64,000 nucleotides of DNA from Demequina silvatica (GTDB lineage Bacteria > Actinomycetota > Actinomycetes > Actinomycetales > Demequinaceae). The notes below the pieces were generated by a model. That model made no database searches. It saw only the letters and a program-made list of their open reading frames with translations, and was not told the DNA's origin. Location: the NCBI RefSeq assembly GCF_000971215.1, contig NZ_BBMA01000002.1, positions 414,955 to 478,954 of the forward strand, in the 5' to 3' direction. Positions 8,593-16,034 of the stretch are shown piece after piece. Both the position numbers and the translations under genes were made by a program. Position 1 is the stretch's first letter. Every line of letters starts with the position of its first letter.

Positions 8593-9438
8593 ATGAGCAC
8601 CGAAGCAGCCGAGTCCCCGTCCGCCCTGCCCGCCGTCGCCGTGGTCGGGGGCGGCGTGATGGGGGGCACCCTCATCTCCGCGATGCGCGTCGCCGGGTGG
8701 CCAGGCGGCTCCATCACCGTCGCGAACCGCGGCGCCGAGCGGCGCGACGCCCTGGTCGCCGCGCATGGCATCAACGCCGCCGAGGACGCCGTCGCGGCCG
8801 TCACGGGCGCCGGGATCGTGGTCCTCGCGGTCAAGCCGCAGCAGATGGGCGAGGTCCTCGACACCATCAGCGACGCGGTTGCGCCCGGCACGCTCGTGGT
8901 GACCGTCGCGGCCGCGCTGCCGTCCTCCTTCTACGAGGAGCGCCTGCCCGCGGGCACGCCCGTGGTGCGCGCCATGCCCAACACCCCGTCCGTGGTGGGC
9001 CGCGGCGCGACCTCGGTGTCCGCCGGCGCGCATGCGACCGAGGAGCACCTCGCGCTCGCCGAGCGGATGCTGCGCGCCACGGGCCTGGTGGTGCGCGTCC
9101 CCGAGGAGCAGATCGACGCGGTCATCGCCGTCGCCGGGTCCGCCCCCGCCTACTACTACGCGATCACCGAGGCGCTCACGGAGGCCGGCGTGATGCAGGG
9201 GCTCGACCGGGACCTCGCGACGCTGCTCGCGCAGCAGACCTTCACGGGCGCCGCGCAGCTCCTCGCCGAGTCCGGCGACACCCCGCAGGAGCTCCGCCGT
9301 CGCGTCAGCTCCCCCGGCGGCACCACCCTCGCCGCGCTCGAGGCCATGGAGCACGCCGGCCTGCAAGGCGTCATCTCCGCCGGCGCGAACGCCGCGGTGG
9401 CACGGTCCAAGGAGCTCGGCGCGCAGCTCGCCGGATGA
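8593..9438 (+). CDS. proC: Pyrroline-5-carboxylate reductase
   Basis: This 281-residue enzyme catalyses the last step of proline synthesis, reducing pyrroline-5-carboxylate with NAD(P)H. The N-terminal Rossmann motif is VVGGGVMGG, followed by VLAVKPQQM, RAMPNTP and the dimerisation/active-site domain with VAGSAPAYYY and the ProC signature SPGGTTLAALEAME. Length is standard. The start is set by a TAGGTT box 6 nt upstream. A degenerate copy of the dispersed motif (CGAATCGTCCCCC, 9472-9484) occupies the short gap before the convergent gene. Confidence 0.96.
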   Translation: MSTEAAESPSALPAVAVVGGGVMGGTLISAMRVAGWPGGSITVANRGAERRDALVAAHGINAAEDAVAAVTGAGIVVLAVKPQQMGEVLDTISDAVAPGTLVVTVAAALPSSFYEERLPAGTPVVRAMPNTPSVVGRGATSVSAGAHATEEHLALAERMLRATGLVVRVPEEQIDAVIAVAGSAPAYYYAITEALTEAGVMQGLDRDLATLLAQQTFTGAAQLLAESGDTPQELRRRVSSPGGTTLAALEAMEHAGLQGVISAGANAAVARSKELGAQLAG

Positions 9439-9489
9439 CCGCGGGGGCGGATGCACGGGTCGGGTGACCCGCGAATCGTCCCCCGCACG

Positions 9490-10521
9490 TCAGGCGGCCT
9501 GGGCGACGCGCATCGCGGAGGCGGCGGCGTCGACGTCGCGCTCGTCGTTGTAGACGTAGAAGCCGAGACGGGCGCGGCCGCCGCGGGCGGCGGCGCGGAT
9601 GCCGGCCCTGGCCAGCGCGGCCGGGTCGACGCCGTCGACGGAGACGATGGGCGAAGCTCCGGCGGGCATCCCCAGCCGCGCGCGGAGCTCGCTGGCAAGG
9701 CCCACGCTGTGGCGGCCGATCGCGTCGACGCCCTGGGCGGCGAGCAGCTCGAGCGCAAGGGCGCCCGCCTCGACCAGCTGCCACGGCGGGGAGGTGTCGA
9801 GCCGGCGCGCGGCGGTGCTGAGGCGGACCTCGTGACCGTAGAGCGACGTCCAGGGGCTGTCGGCGCCGTACCAGCTGGCGTTGACGGGCCGCACCCAGGC
9901 GGCCTCGGGGCGCACCGCGGCGAGCGCGATGCCGCGCGGGGCGCCGAGCCACTTGTACGCGCTGGCCACCACCACGTCGAAGTCGCGGGCGCGCAGCGGC
10001 ATCCAGCCCGCGGCGTGGCTCGCGTCCACCAGGGTGCGCGTGCCGGTGAGCCGCGCCGCGGTGGCGAGCGCGTCGAGGTCGGCGACCGCGCCGTTCGAGG
10101 ACTGCACCGCGCTCACCGCGACCAGGTCCGCGCCGCGCATCACCTCCGGCACCACCCGGTCGAGCGGCACCGCGCGCACCTCGAGGCGAGGGTCGTGGAC
10201 GAAGGGCAGCGGCACGGAGGCGAAGTCCCCCTCCGCCACCACCACGCGCGCGCCGGCGGGCAGCGACGCCGCGACCATGCCCACCACCTGCGACGTGGAG
10301 CCCGCGAGCGCGACGTCCTCGGGCATCGCGCCCACCAGGGTCGCGTAGGCGGCGCGGAGGCGGTCCACCACCGCGTCGAGGCGGCACGGGCCGAGCGTGC
10401 CGCGCTCCCACTCGCGGGTCGCGCGGCGCAGCGCGGCCGCGGTCGCGCGGGCGGGGAGGCCGTACGAGGGCGTGTCGAGATACCCCGGCAGGCGGCGGAA
10501 GGAGGACGCGATCTCGAGCAT
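9490..10521 (-). CDS. Aminotransferase class V-fold PLP-dependent enzyme
   Basis: This 343-residue fold-type-I PLP enzyme resembles the isopenicillin-N epimerase/cysteine desulfurase-like group. The PLP lysine is in ASAYKWLGAPRG, the cofactor aspartate/histidine segment is TLVDASHAAGW, and the substrate-side region includes GFYVYND. The exact substrate is unknown. The minus frame stays open far upstream, but that part overlaps the divergent LysR gene. ATG 10521 is chosen because GATCAT lies 6 nt before it. It is divergent from the LysR gene with a 78-bp shared control region, so it is the likely LysR target. Confidence 0.85.
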   Translation of the reverse strand: MLEIASSFRRLPGYLDTPSYGLPARATAAALRRATREWERGTLGPCRLDAVVDRLRAAYATLVGAMPEDVALAGSTSQVVGMVAASLPAGARVVVAEGDFASVPLPFVHDPRLEVRAVPLDRVVPEVMRGADLVAVSAVQSSNGAVADLDALATAARLTGTRTLVDASHAAGWMPLRARDFDVVVASAYKWLGAPRGIALAAVRPEAAWVRPVNASWYGADSPWTSLYGHEVRLSTAARRLDTSPPWQLVEAGALALELLAAQGVDAIGRHSVGLASELRARLGMPAGASPIVSVDGVDPAALARAGIRAAARGGRARLGFYVYNDERDVDAAASAMRVAQAA

Positions 10522-10527
10522 GCGACC

Positions 10528-10533
10528 ATGATC
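10528..10533 (-). promoter_or_regulatory. -10-like box GATCAT of a leaderless promoter
   Basis: On the minus strand GATCAT-GGTCGC-ATG shows the usual 6-nt gap. It faces the LysR promoter across about 54 bp. Confidence 0.45.
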
Positions 10534-10587
10534 GCGACGGCTCGACCCCTCGACAAGAACGTATCGCCAGCACCCAGACCTCGATGA

Positions 10588-10593
10588 GATGAT
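10588..10593 (+). promoter_or_regulatory. -10-like box GATGAT of the leaderless lysR promoter
   Basis: GATGAT-GGTCCG-ATG gives a 6-nt gap to the start at 10600. The 78-bp intergenic region shared with the aminotransferase gene is where LysR would bind. Confidence 0.5.
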
Positions 10594-10599
10594 GGTCCG

Positions 10600-11478
10600 A
10601 TGATCGACGTCGAGCGCCTGCTGATCCTGCGCGAGGTCGCGCGCCACGGCTCGAAGGCGGCCGCCGCGCGGGCGCTGCAGCTGAGCGAGCCCACCGTCGC
10701 GCACCACCTGCGCGCGCTCGAGCGGCGCGCGGGCGTGCCTCTCACCATGCGGGCGGGCCGGGTCACCCGCCTCACCCCGACCGGGGAGGCGCTGGTGCAG
10801 CACGCGGACGCGATCGCGGCCAGCCTCGAGGACGCGGAGCGGAGCCTGCACCGTCACGCCGACCTCCAGGTGGGTCAGCTGCGCATCGCGGCGTTCACGT
10901 CCTTCTGCGCGACCGTGCTGCCGCGCCCGCTCGCGCAGTTCGCGCACACGTACCCGGGCGTGGAGATCGGGCTCGAGGAGACGGAGACGGATCCGGCGCT
11001 CGACCTCCTGCGGTCGGGCGCGGCGGACCTGGTGATCGGGTTCTCCGACGCGGCCACGCCGCCGCCCGTCGACATCCCCACGGTGCCGCTGGGCCGCGAC
11101 GAGTACCTCGCGATCCTGCCCGAGACGCACCCGCTCGCGGGCCGCGCGGCCATCGACATGGGCGCGCTCGCGCACGAGCGCTGGATCTCCGGCTGCGTGC
11201 GCTGCCGCACCCACCTGGTGGCCCACGCGGACGAGGCCGGCTTCGTGCCCCACATCGCGTTCGTCACCGAGGACTACATCGCGGCGCAGCGGCTCATCGC
11301 GGAGGGCCTCGGGGTGGCGCTCCTCACGCGCATGGCCCTCGACGCGAGCCCGGCGATCCCCGGCATCGTCGCCGTGCCCACACGCCCGGACACGTACCGG
11401 GACATCTTCCTCGCGCTGCCGCGAGACGCCGCGCCCGCCGCGGAGGCCTTCGCGAGCCTGCTGGTCACGGGGCTGTAG
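10600..11478 (+). CDS. LysR-family transcriptional regulator
   Basis: The 292-residue regulator has an N-terminal winged helix-turn-helix (REVARHGSKAAAARALQLSEP) and a C-terminal periplasmic-binding-protein-like effector domain from about residue 88. Its position back to back with the class-V aminotransferase-fold gene suggests it controls that gene and itself. No effector can be deduced. The start ATG at 10600 is set by a leaderless -10 box. A hairpin terminator begins 6 bp after the stop. Confidence 0.9.
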   Translation: MIDVERLLILREVARHGSKAAAARALQLSEPTVAHHLRALERRAGVPLTMRAGRVTRLTPTGEALVQHADAIAASLEDAERSLHRHADLQVGQLRIAAFTSFCATVLPRPLAQFAHTYPGVEIGLEETETDPALDLLRSGAADLVIGFSDAATPPPVDIPTVPLGRDEYLAILPETHPLAGRAAIDMGALAHERWISGCVRCRTHLVAHADEAGFVPHIAFVTEDYIAAQRLIAEGLGVALLTRMALDASPAIPGIVAVPTRPDTYRDIFLALPRDAAPAAEAFASLLVTGL

Positions 11479-11484
11479 ACGGCC

Positions 11485-11521
11485 GCGAGGCCCCCGATGT
11501 GGCAGTCATCGGGGGCCTCGC
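11485..11521 (+). terminator. Terminator hairpin after the LysR gene
   Basis: GCGAGGCCCCCGATG (11485-11499) pairs perfectly with CATCGGGGGCCTCGC (11507-11521) around a 7-nt loop. It may also stop leftward transcripts from the structured region to its right. Confidence 0.9.
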
Positions 11522-11529
11522 ACGGTCTC

Positions 11530-11555
11530 GGGGCGGCGTTGGCAGCCGCCGCCCC
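11530..11555 (-). terminator. Hairpin ending the leftward small transcript
   Basis: GGGGCGGCG and CGCCGCCCC form a perfect 9-bp stem with an 8-nt loop. It lies 56 bp past the stop of the 30-codon ORF and would end a minus-strand transcript started near 11747. Confidence 0.6.
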
Positions 11556-11611
11556 TACTCGGGAGCCGAGAGGCGTCCACGGCCTCGCTCCGGCCCGGCC
11601 GCGGCCGGTCA

Positions 11612-11704
11612 TCAGGCCCGGAGCTCACCGGCCGCCGTCCAGTCGGGACCCTCGGGGAGGACGAGGGCCGTCGACGCGGGGTGGACGGCGGGGCCGGCGA
11701 CCAT
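11612..11704 (-). CDS. Putative 30-residue peptide in the structured transcript
   Basis: The ATG at 11704 has GAGAGG 5 nt upstream, and the 30 codons end in TGA at 11614-11612. Almost every third base is G or C (28 of 30 codons), as in real genes of this genome. The peptide starts MVAGPAVHPA and ends PDWTAAGELRA; it has no membrane segment or signal. Its ribosome site lies in one arm of the 13-bp long-range helix, so translation may be conditional. It is too short for homology to be judged here and could be spurious. Confidence 0.4.
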   Translation of the reverse strand: MVAGPAVHPASTALVLPEGPDWTAAGELRA

Positions 11705-11753
11705 GGGCGCCTCTCGGCTCGGAGCCCCTGGGGGGCGGGGGCTCCTGGTATTC

Positions 11754-11787
11754 ATACAATCGTCCGCTCCTGGGAGAACGCTGGGAG
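11754..11787 (-). promoter_or_regulatory. Two-component-type promoter: CTCCCAG direct repeat plus -10 TTGTAT
   Basis: On the minus strand CTCCCAG (11787-11781), CGTT, CTCCCAG (11776-11770), 10 nt, then TTGTAT (11759-11754). The same order and spacing recur before the DUF4956 gene and, more weakly, before the response regulator gene. OmpR-family regulators bind such direct repeats. Confidence 0.65.
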
Positions 11788-11822
11788 CCAGGCGAGAGGT
11801 GCCGGGGAGTGGGCCACGCCGT

Positions 11823-11927
11823 GCGCTCCTCCACACACGAAGAGCACTCCTCCACACACCACCCCTGATGTGAGCGGGCACATGCTCGGCATGGGCCCGA
11901 TCCGGGGTGAAGCGTGTGGAGGAGCGC
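11823..11927. repeat. CTCCTCCACAC repeats in the 3' region of the lipoprotein gene
   Basis: GCGCTCCTCCACACAC (11823-11838) and GCACTCCTCCACACAC (11844-11859) are direct repeats with a 21-bp period. GTGTGGAGGAGCGC (11914-11927) is a perfect 14-bp inverted partner of the first. The set lies just downstream of the 11951-13768 gene on the minus strand. It may form its 3' hairpin or be an operator. Confidence 0.6.
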
Positions 11928-11950
11928 TCGGCGGAGGTCAGGGCTGCGGG

Positions 11951-13768
11951 TCAGTCCGCCGTCACGGTGCCCAGCTCGTCACCGCCGGTCGCGCCCGCGC
12001 CGAGCACCAGCCCACCCGCGACCGCGTCGCCCGACACCGCCGCGCCGGTGGTGATGGTGTACGTCTCGCCCGACACGATCGCGTCCGAGGACAGCACCAG
12101 CGACTGCGAGATCTTGCCCGTGGTGAACGTCGCCACCTGGTTGCCGTCCGCGTCCGTCACGGTGATGGGCGTGCCCTCCGCGATCGCGGAGGCGAACGTG
12201 ATGGTCAGCACGCCCTGCCCGTCGGCCGTGGGCGACACCAGCATCCCCGAGGCGCCTGACGCCGCGAGCGTGCCGCCGCTCACCGTGAACTCGCCGTTGA
12301 CGTCGATCGCGCCGTTGCCGCTGTTGGTGGGGCCGTCGACCACCACGGTGCCGCCGGTCATGGTCGCCGTGCCGTTCGAGTCCAGCCCGTCGCCGTCGGC
12401 GTCGATGTACCAGGTGCCGCCCGAGATCTCGAGCGCACGCCCCTCGGCCGCCTGATCCATGCCGCCCATGCCGCCGGCGACCGTGGTCGCCTCGGTGCCG
12501 TCGGTGGTCCCGTCCGTCGTGGCCGTGGAGGTGGACGATGCGTCGGTCGAGTACGCCGCCGACGTCACCGACGCGGTGGTCGACGTGGAAGTGCCGGTGT
12601 CCGTGGTGGACTCCCCGGGCATCCCGCCGTCCGTGGGACGCTCGGGACGCGTGCCGTCGGACGGCATCTCGCCGCCCATTCCGCCACCCATGTCGCCGCC
12701 GGAGGACGTGCCGCCGGAGACGTTGACGCCGTCGTCGCTCGACTTGATGGTGCCGGTGCCGCCGCTGAGGCGGATGATCCCGCCCTCGAGGCCCTCGACC
12801 GACGTGGTGACGTCCACGGTGCCATCGGAGATGTGCAGGACACCGTCGGTGGTGATGCCGTCGTCGCCGGCGGCGATCGCGAGCTCTCCGCCCTCGACGG
12901 TGACCTGGTTGACCGCGTCGATGCCGTCGACCCCGGAGGTGATGTCGAGCGTGCCTCCGGAGATCCACACCACGCCCACCGCCGTCTCCTCCTCGAGGGA
13001 CTCGTTGGTGGACTTCAGGCCGTCGCCCTCGGCGTCGACCGTGATGTCGCCGCCGGAGACCACCAGGTAGTCCTTGCCGCGGATGCCGTCGTCGGCGGCG
13101 GTCACGGAGATCGAGCCCGACTCGATGACCAGGCCGTCCTTGGACCCGATGCCGTCCTCGGCCACCGCGTTCACGGTGAGCGCGCCGTCGCCGGCGATCC
13201 ACAGGTCCGCCGTCGAGTACAGGGTCGCGTTGGGGACGTCGGTCTCGGAGTCCGCGGCCGCGGTGGCGTCGGCCGCGTCGGACAGCGTGTTGGCGGAGCC
13301 GTCCTCGAGCCAGATCACCACCTCGTCGGCGCCCTCGATGTCGATCGCCGCGGTGTCCGCGGAGGTGATGTCGACGCCGTCGAGGATCAGGGTGACGTCC
13401 TCGTCCTCGGTGGCGACCACCACCTGGCCCGCGGACAGGGTGCCGGACAGGCGGTAGGTGCCGCCCTCCGTGATGGTGACGGTGTCGCCGTCGACGGTCA
13501 CGCCGTCCCCGCCGGTCGAGCCGGAGTCGGACAGGGTGATGTCGGTCGCGCCGTCGAGGTCGGCGGAGGTGTCGAGGTCATTGACGCCGAGCTCGTCATA
13601 GGTGGCCTCGGTGAGCTCGGTCGAGGTCGCCGCGGTGGTGGTGGTGGTCGTGGTGGTGTCGTCGCTCGCGGTGGTCGACGTCGCGTCGGAGCCGGTGGTG
13701 GTGGAGCAGCCCGCGAGGAGCAGCGTGCCGGCGAGGATGCCGGCGAAGACGGTGGTGGGCTTGCGCAT
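11951..13768 (-). CDS. Carbohydrate-binding beta-helix lipoprotein (Cthe_2159 family)
   Basis: This 605-residue secreted lipoprotein has the signal peptide and lipobox LLLAGC (Cys21), then a Thr-rich linker (TTTTTTTT run). A long right-handed beta-helix follows, with many acidic GGDxxxxADDGI-type turns (ADDGIRGKDYLVVSGGDI, GDDGITTDGVLHISDG). This pattern matches the carbohydrate-binding domain family founded on Cthe_2159, known to bind acidic polysaccharide with calcium. A Gly/Met-rich and Ser/Thr-rich loop interrupts the helix at about residues 350-430. ATG 13768 has the site AAAGGCG upstream. It is the last gene of the DUF4956-VTC operon. Confidence 0.85.
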   Translation of the reverse strand: MRKPTTVFAGILAGTLLLAGCSTTTGSDATSTTASDDTTTTTTTTAATSTELTEATYDELGVNDLDTSADLDGATDITLSDSGSTGGDGVTVDGDTVTITEGGTYRLSGTLSAGQVVVATEDEDVTLILDGVDITSADTAAIDIEGADEVVIWLEDGSANTLSDAADATAAADSETDVPNATLYSTADLWIAGDGALTVNAVAEDGIGSKDGLVIESGSISVTAADDGIRGKDYLVVSGGDITVDAEGDGLKSTNESLEEETAVGVVWISGGTLDITSGVDGIDAVNQVTVEGGELAIAAGDDGITTDGVLHISDGTVDVTTSVEGLEGGIIRLSGGTGTIKSSDDGVNVSGGTSSGGDMGGGMGGEMPSDGTRPERPTDGGMPGESTTDTGTSTSTTASVTSAAYSTDASSTSTATTDGTTDGTEATTVAGGMGGMDQAAEGRALEISGGTWYIDADGDGLDSNGTATMTGGTVVVDGPTNSGNGAIDVNGEFTVSGGTLAASGASGMLVSPTADGQGVLTITFASAIAEGTPITVTDADGNQVATFTTGKISQSLVLSSDAIVSGETYTITTGAAVSGDAVAGGLVLGAGATGGDELGTVTAD

Positions 13769-13783
13769 GATCGTTCGCCTTTC

Positions 13784-14551
13784 TCAGGCCGCGGTGGCAG
13801 CGGTGGGGGTCAGGTGGCGGCGCAGGGTGCGCGCCCAGCGGTTCGCCGGGAGCTCGGGCTGCAGCGCGGCCAGGGTGGTGCAGTACTTGGAGACGCGGAC
13901 CGGGCGGACGCCGCGCGCCCACAGCGCACGGTCCACGTCGCCCGCCCGCAAGGAGGACTTGGTCTCGAGGATGAGCGCCGAGCCGAAGCCCACGGACTCG
14001 CCGCGGGATTCGACCGCGGTGACGTCGCGGTCGATGGTCACGCGGGCGCCGTCGGCGACGAGCGTCGAGCGGCGGTAGCGGGTGGTGAGGACCGGGCCGA
14101 GCGCGTCGACCGCGTCCCCGACCTGGGGGAACGATGCGACGAACGCCCTGGCCTCGCCGTCGAGGCTTCCGCCTCGGGCCACGTGGGCGTCGATCCACTC
14201 GCGGTGCTTGACGGTCTCGCCCTTCGCGGAGCGGAGCTTGACCTCGATCGCCCTGCCCCCGGTGTCGAGGTAGTCGCGGGTCCGCACCTTGTAGCGCGCG
14301 GGCCGGCGGCGCGCGGCGTCCCGGTAGGACTCCAGGTCGGGGGTGTCGAAGTAGACGGACGCGTAGCCGAAGGCCCGCTCGCCGTCGATCTCGAGGGCGC
14401 GCATCCCGTCCACGGCCCCGAGGACGTCGGCGAGGAGCACCGGGGACACGATGTACTTGCGGTCCACGCGGGTCAGCAGCGCGGCCTCGGCCTCCAGCTC
14501 GGCGAGCGTCACCGCCGGCAGCGCCGCGACCCGCTGCTCCCAGCCGGTCAT
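13784..14551 (-). CDS. VTC-type polyphosphate polymerase domain protein
   Basis: The 255-residue cytosolic protein has the triphosphate-tunnel fold of the VTC4 catalytic domain: RVDRKYIV at the N-terminus, SVYFDTPDLESYRDA, RYKVRTRDYLDTGGRAIEVKLRSAKGET split over basic strands, and ILETKSS near the end. Such proteins may make polyphosphate from ATP, and in bacteria they sit beside DUF4956 and CotH/beta-helix genes. The start overlaps the DUF4956 stop by 4 nt (ATGA), so the two are translationally coupled. The true substrate of bacterial members is not settled. Confidence 0.85.
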   Translation of the reverse strand: MTGWEQRVAALPAVTLAELEAEAALLTRVDRKYIVSPVLLADVLGAVDGMRALEIDGERAFGYASVYFDTPDLESYRDAARRRPARYKVRTRDYLDTGGRAIEVKLRSAKGETVKHREWIDAHVARGGSLDGEARAFVASFPQVGDAVDALGPVLTTRYRRSTLVADGARVTIDRDVTAVESRGESVGFGSALILETKSSLRAGDVDRALWARGVRPVRVSKYCTTLAALQPELPANRWARTLRRHLTPTAATAA

Positions 14552-15171
14552 CGCGCGACCTCGGTGGCGACGGGGCGCTCGGCGGCCAGCGAGCCGTCGA
14601 ACGACGCCTCCGCGCCAAGCGCCGGCTTCGCGAGCAGCGTGTAGCGGACGTCCACCATGGTCGACTCGGTGAGGAGGTCCACCCGACGGATGGTGACGCG
14701 GTTGATCTCCGCGCCCAGGAGCAGCGCGAGGTGGTTCGCCGCCGCCTCCTCGGTGGTGAAGGCGCGGTCCAGGACCATCTGCTGCTGGCGGCTGCGGGAG
14801 AACAGGCGGGGGTTGTCGCCCACCAGGATGACGCCGAGCAGCACGGCCATCAGCGTGAAGCTGAGCGACGCGGACAGCGCGGGGAAGCCGCCCAGCAGGC
14901 CCAGCGCGATCGCGGTGAAGTAGTACGCGATCTCCGCGTGGTCCATCTCGGTCGAGCGCAGGCGGATGATCGACAGCACCGCGAAGATGCCCATGCCGAA
15001 GCCGAGCGAGATGTCCGCGTTGGTCATCGCGTACGTCACTCCCATGACGCCGACGTTGATCGACAGGAACGCGACGATGAGGTCGCGCCGGCGATGACGC
15101 GGGAAGTAGAGGCCGAAGACGAGGATGGAGATCGCGATCAGGTCGGCCGCGATGAAGGCGTAGTAGGGCAT
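14548..15171 (-). CDS. DUF4956 multi-pass membrane protein
   Basis: This 207-residue protein has about four membrane helices in the first 120 residues (starting YYAFIAADLIAISILVFGLYF), then a cytosolic domain. The motif SLGFGMGIFAVLSIIRLRS is typical of DUF4956. These proteins regularly pair with a VTC-domain protein, probably as a membrane partner. ATG 15171 is preferred over a GTG two codons upstream because GAGAGG lies 5 nt before the ATG and would abut the GTG. It is the first gene of the operon and lies under the direct-repeat promoter at 15228-15261. Confidence 0.85.
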   Translation of the reverse strand: MPYYAFIAADLIAISILVFGLYFPRHRRRDLIVAFLSINVGVMGVTYAMTNADISLGFGMGIFAVLSIIRLRSTEMDHAEIAYYFTAIALGLLGGFPALSASLSFTLMAVLLGVILVGDNPRLFSRSRQQQMVLDRAFTTEEAAANHLALLLGAEINRVTIRRVDLLTESTMVDVRYTLLAKPALGAEASFDGSLAAERPVATEVAR

Positions 15172-15227
15172 GAGCACCTCTCAGGTCGGGGGCGTCGGAG
15201 GGGCGCTCCGGGCCTGTGTTCACCTCG

Positions 15228-15261
15228 AGTTAACCGACGGGACCTGGGAGAAGACTGGGAG
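15228..15261 (-). promoter_or_regulatory. Two-component-type promoter of the DUF4956-VTC-lipoprotein operon
   Basis: On the minus strand: CTCCCAG (15261-15255), TCTT, CTCCCAG (15250-15244), 10 nt, TTAACT (15233-15228). Spacing is identical to the promoter at 11754-11787. The likely activator is the OmpR-type regulator encoded just to the right. Confidence 0.7.
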
Positions 15262-15310
15262 GGGCGCGAGAGTTGACCGGGGACGCCGCTCCCCGTCCAC
15301 GCCCAGCGGC

Positions 15311-15344
15311 CTCCCAGCGAATGCTCAGGTTGAACCGCGATACT
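15311..15344 (+). promoter_or_regulatory. Response regulator autoregulated, leaderless promoter
   Basis: CTCCCAG (15311-15317), CGAA, TGCTCAG (15322-15328, degenerate repeat), 10 nt, GATACT (15339-15344), 6 nt, ATG. It has the same layout as the two other direct-repeat promoters and the window's leaderless spacing. Confidence 0.6.
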
Positions 15345-15350
15345 GGGCGC

Positions 15351-16034
15351 ATGCCTGAACGCCGCATCCTCGTGGTCGATGACGAGGACAACCTCCGCAC
15401 CATGCTCTGCGCCGCCCTGCGCTATGCGGGCTACGACGTCTCCGAGGCCTCCGACGGCCAGGCCGGGCTGAAGGCCGCGCGCGAGCAGCGCCCCGATCTG
15501 ATCGTGCTGGACGTGATGATGCCGGGCCTCGACGGCTTCGCGGTGACGCGCCGCCTGCGCGAGTCCGGCGACCGCACGCCCATCATCTTCCTCACCGCGC
15601 GCGACAGCTCGCAGGACAAGGTCGAGGGCCTGACGATCGGCGGCGACGACTACCTCGAGAAGCCGTTCAACCTCGACGAGCTGGTCGCCCGCGTCGAGGC
15701 CGTGTCCCGCCGCGTCGAGCGCGCCCCGAGCGCCTCCGACGTCTACCGGGTCGCGGACCTCGAGCTCGACGACGTCGCGCACCGCGTGACCCGCGCGGGC
15801 GAGGACGTCCAGCTGTCCCCCACCGAGTACAACCTGCTGCGCCACCTCATGCAGAACACCGGCCGCGTCCTGTCGCGCGGCCAGCTGCTCGAGGGCGTGT
15901 GGGGCTACTCCCGCGACGACGACCCGGGCGTGGTGGAGACCTACATCGGCTACGTGCGACGCAAGGTCGACACCGTCGACCCCAAGCTCATCCACACGAT
16001 CCGTGGGGTGGGATACACGCTGAGGCTGCCGTGA
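15351..16034 (+). CDS. OmpR/PhoB-family response regulator
   Basis: The 227-residue DNA-binding regulator has a receiver domain with acidic pocket VVDDED and phospho-acceptor D54 in LIVLDVMMPG, the switch threonine in FLTARD, and lysine in LEKPF. A winged-helix output domain follows (SPTEYNLLRHLMQNTGRVLSR...VRRKVD...IRGVGYTLR). The start at 15351 is set by a leaderless -10 box. The histidine kinase starts within its stop codon (GTGA overlap). Direct-repeat sites before its own gene and before the DUF4956 operon suggest it controls both. Confidence 0.93.
   Translation: MPERRILVVDDEDNLRTMLCAALRYAGYDVSEASDGQAGLKAAREQRPDLIVLDVMMPGLDGFAVTRRLRESGDRTPIIFLTARDSSQDKVEGLTIGGDDYLEKPFNLDELVARVEAVSRRVERAPSASDVYRVADLELDDVAHRVTRAGEDVQLSPTEYNLLRHLMQNTGRVLSRGQLLEGVWGYSRDDDPGVVETYIGYVRRKVDTVDPKLIHTIRGVGYTLRLP

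Larger units (their letters stand above)
11530..11747 (-). ncRNA. Candidate structured small transcript, regulator-controlled
   Basis: Read leftward from a promoter at 11754-11787, this ~215-nt segment has a 5' hairpin (GGAGCCCC / GGGGCTCC, 11744-11721). A 13-bp perfect long-range helix pairs GAGCCGAGAGGCG (11720-11708) with CGCCTCTCGGCTC (11575-11563). Nested helices are CGTCCAC/GTGGACG (11687-11681 with 11580-11574) and ACGGCCCTCG/CGAGGCCGT (11671-11662 with 11587-11579). It ends in a terminator hairpin. The 13-bp helix would mask the GAGAGG ribosome site of the 30-codon ORF inside it. It could be an sRNA, an attenuated mRNA or both; no known RNA family was recognised. Confidence 0.5.

Noticed and set aside
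9490..11253. A 587-codon minus-strand open frame that includes the aminotransferase-fold gene
   Set aside because: The upstream 244 codons lie antisense to the LysR gene and have no domain. The real start at 10521 has its own promoter. Long antisense frames are expected at this GC content.
11599..11620. CTGATGA followed by a GC-rich stem, resembling a hammerhead ribozyme core
   Set aside because: The required GAAA after stem II is missing, and CTGATGA arises from the stop codon of the 30-codon ORF.
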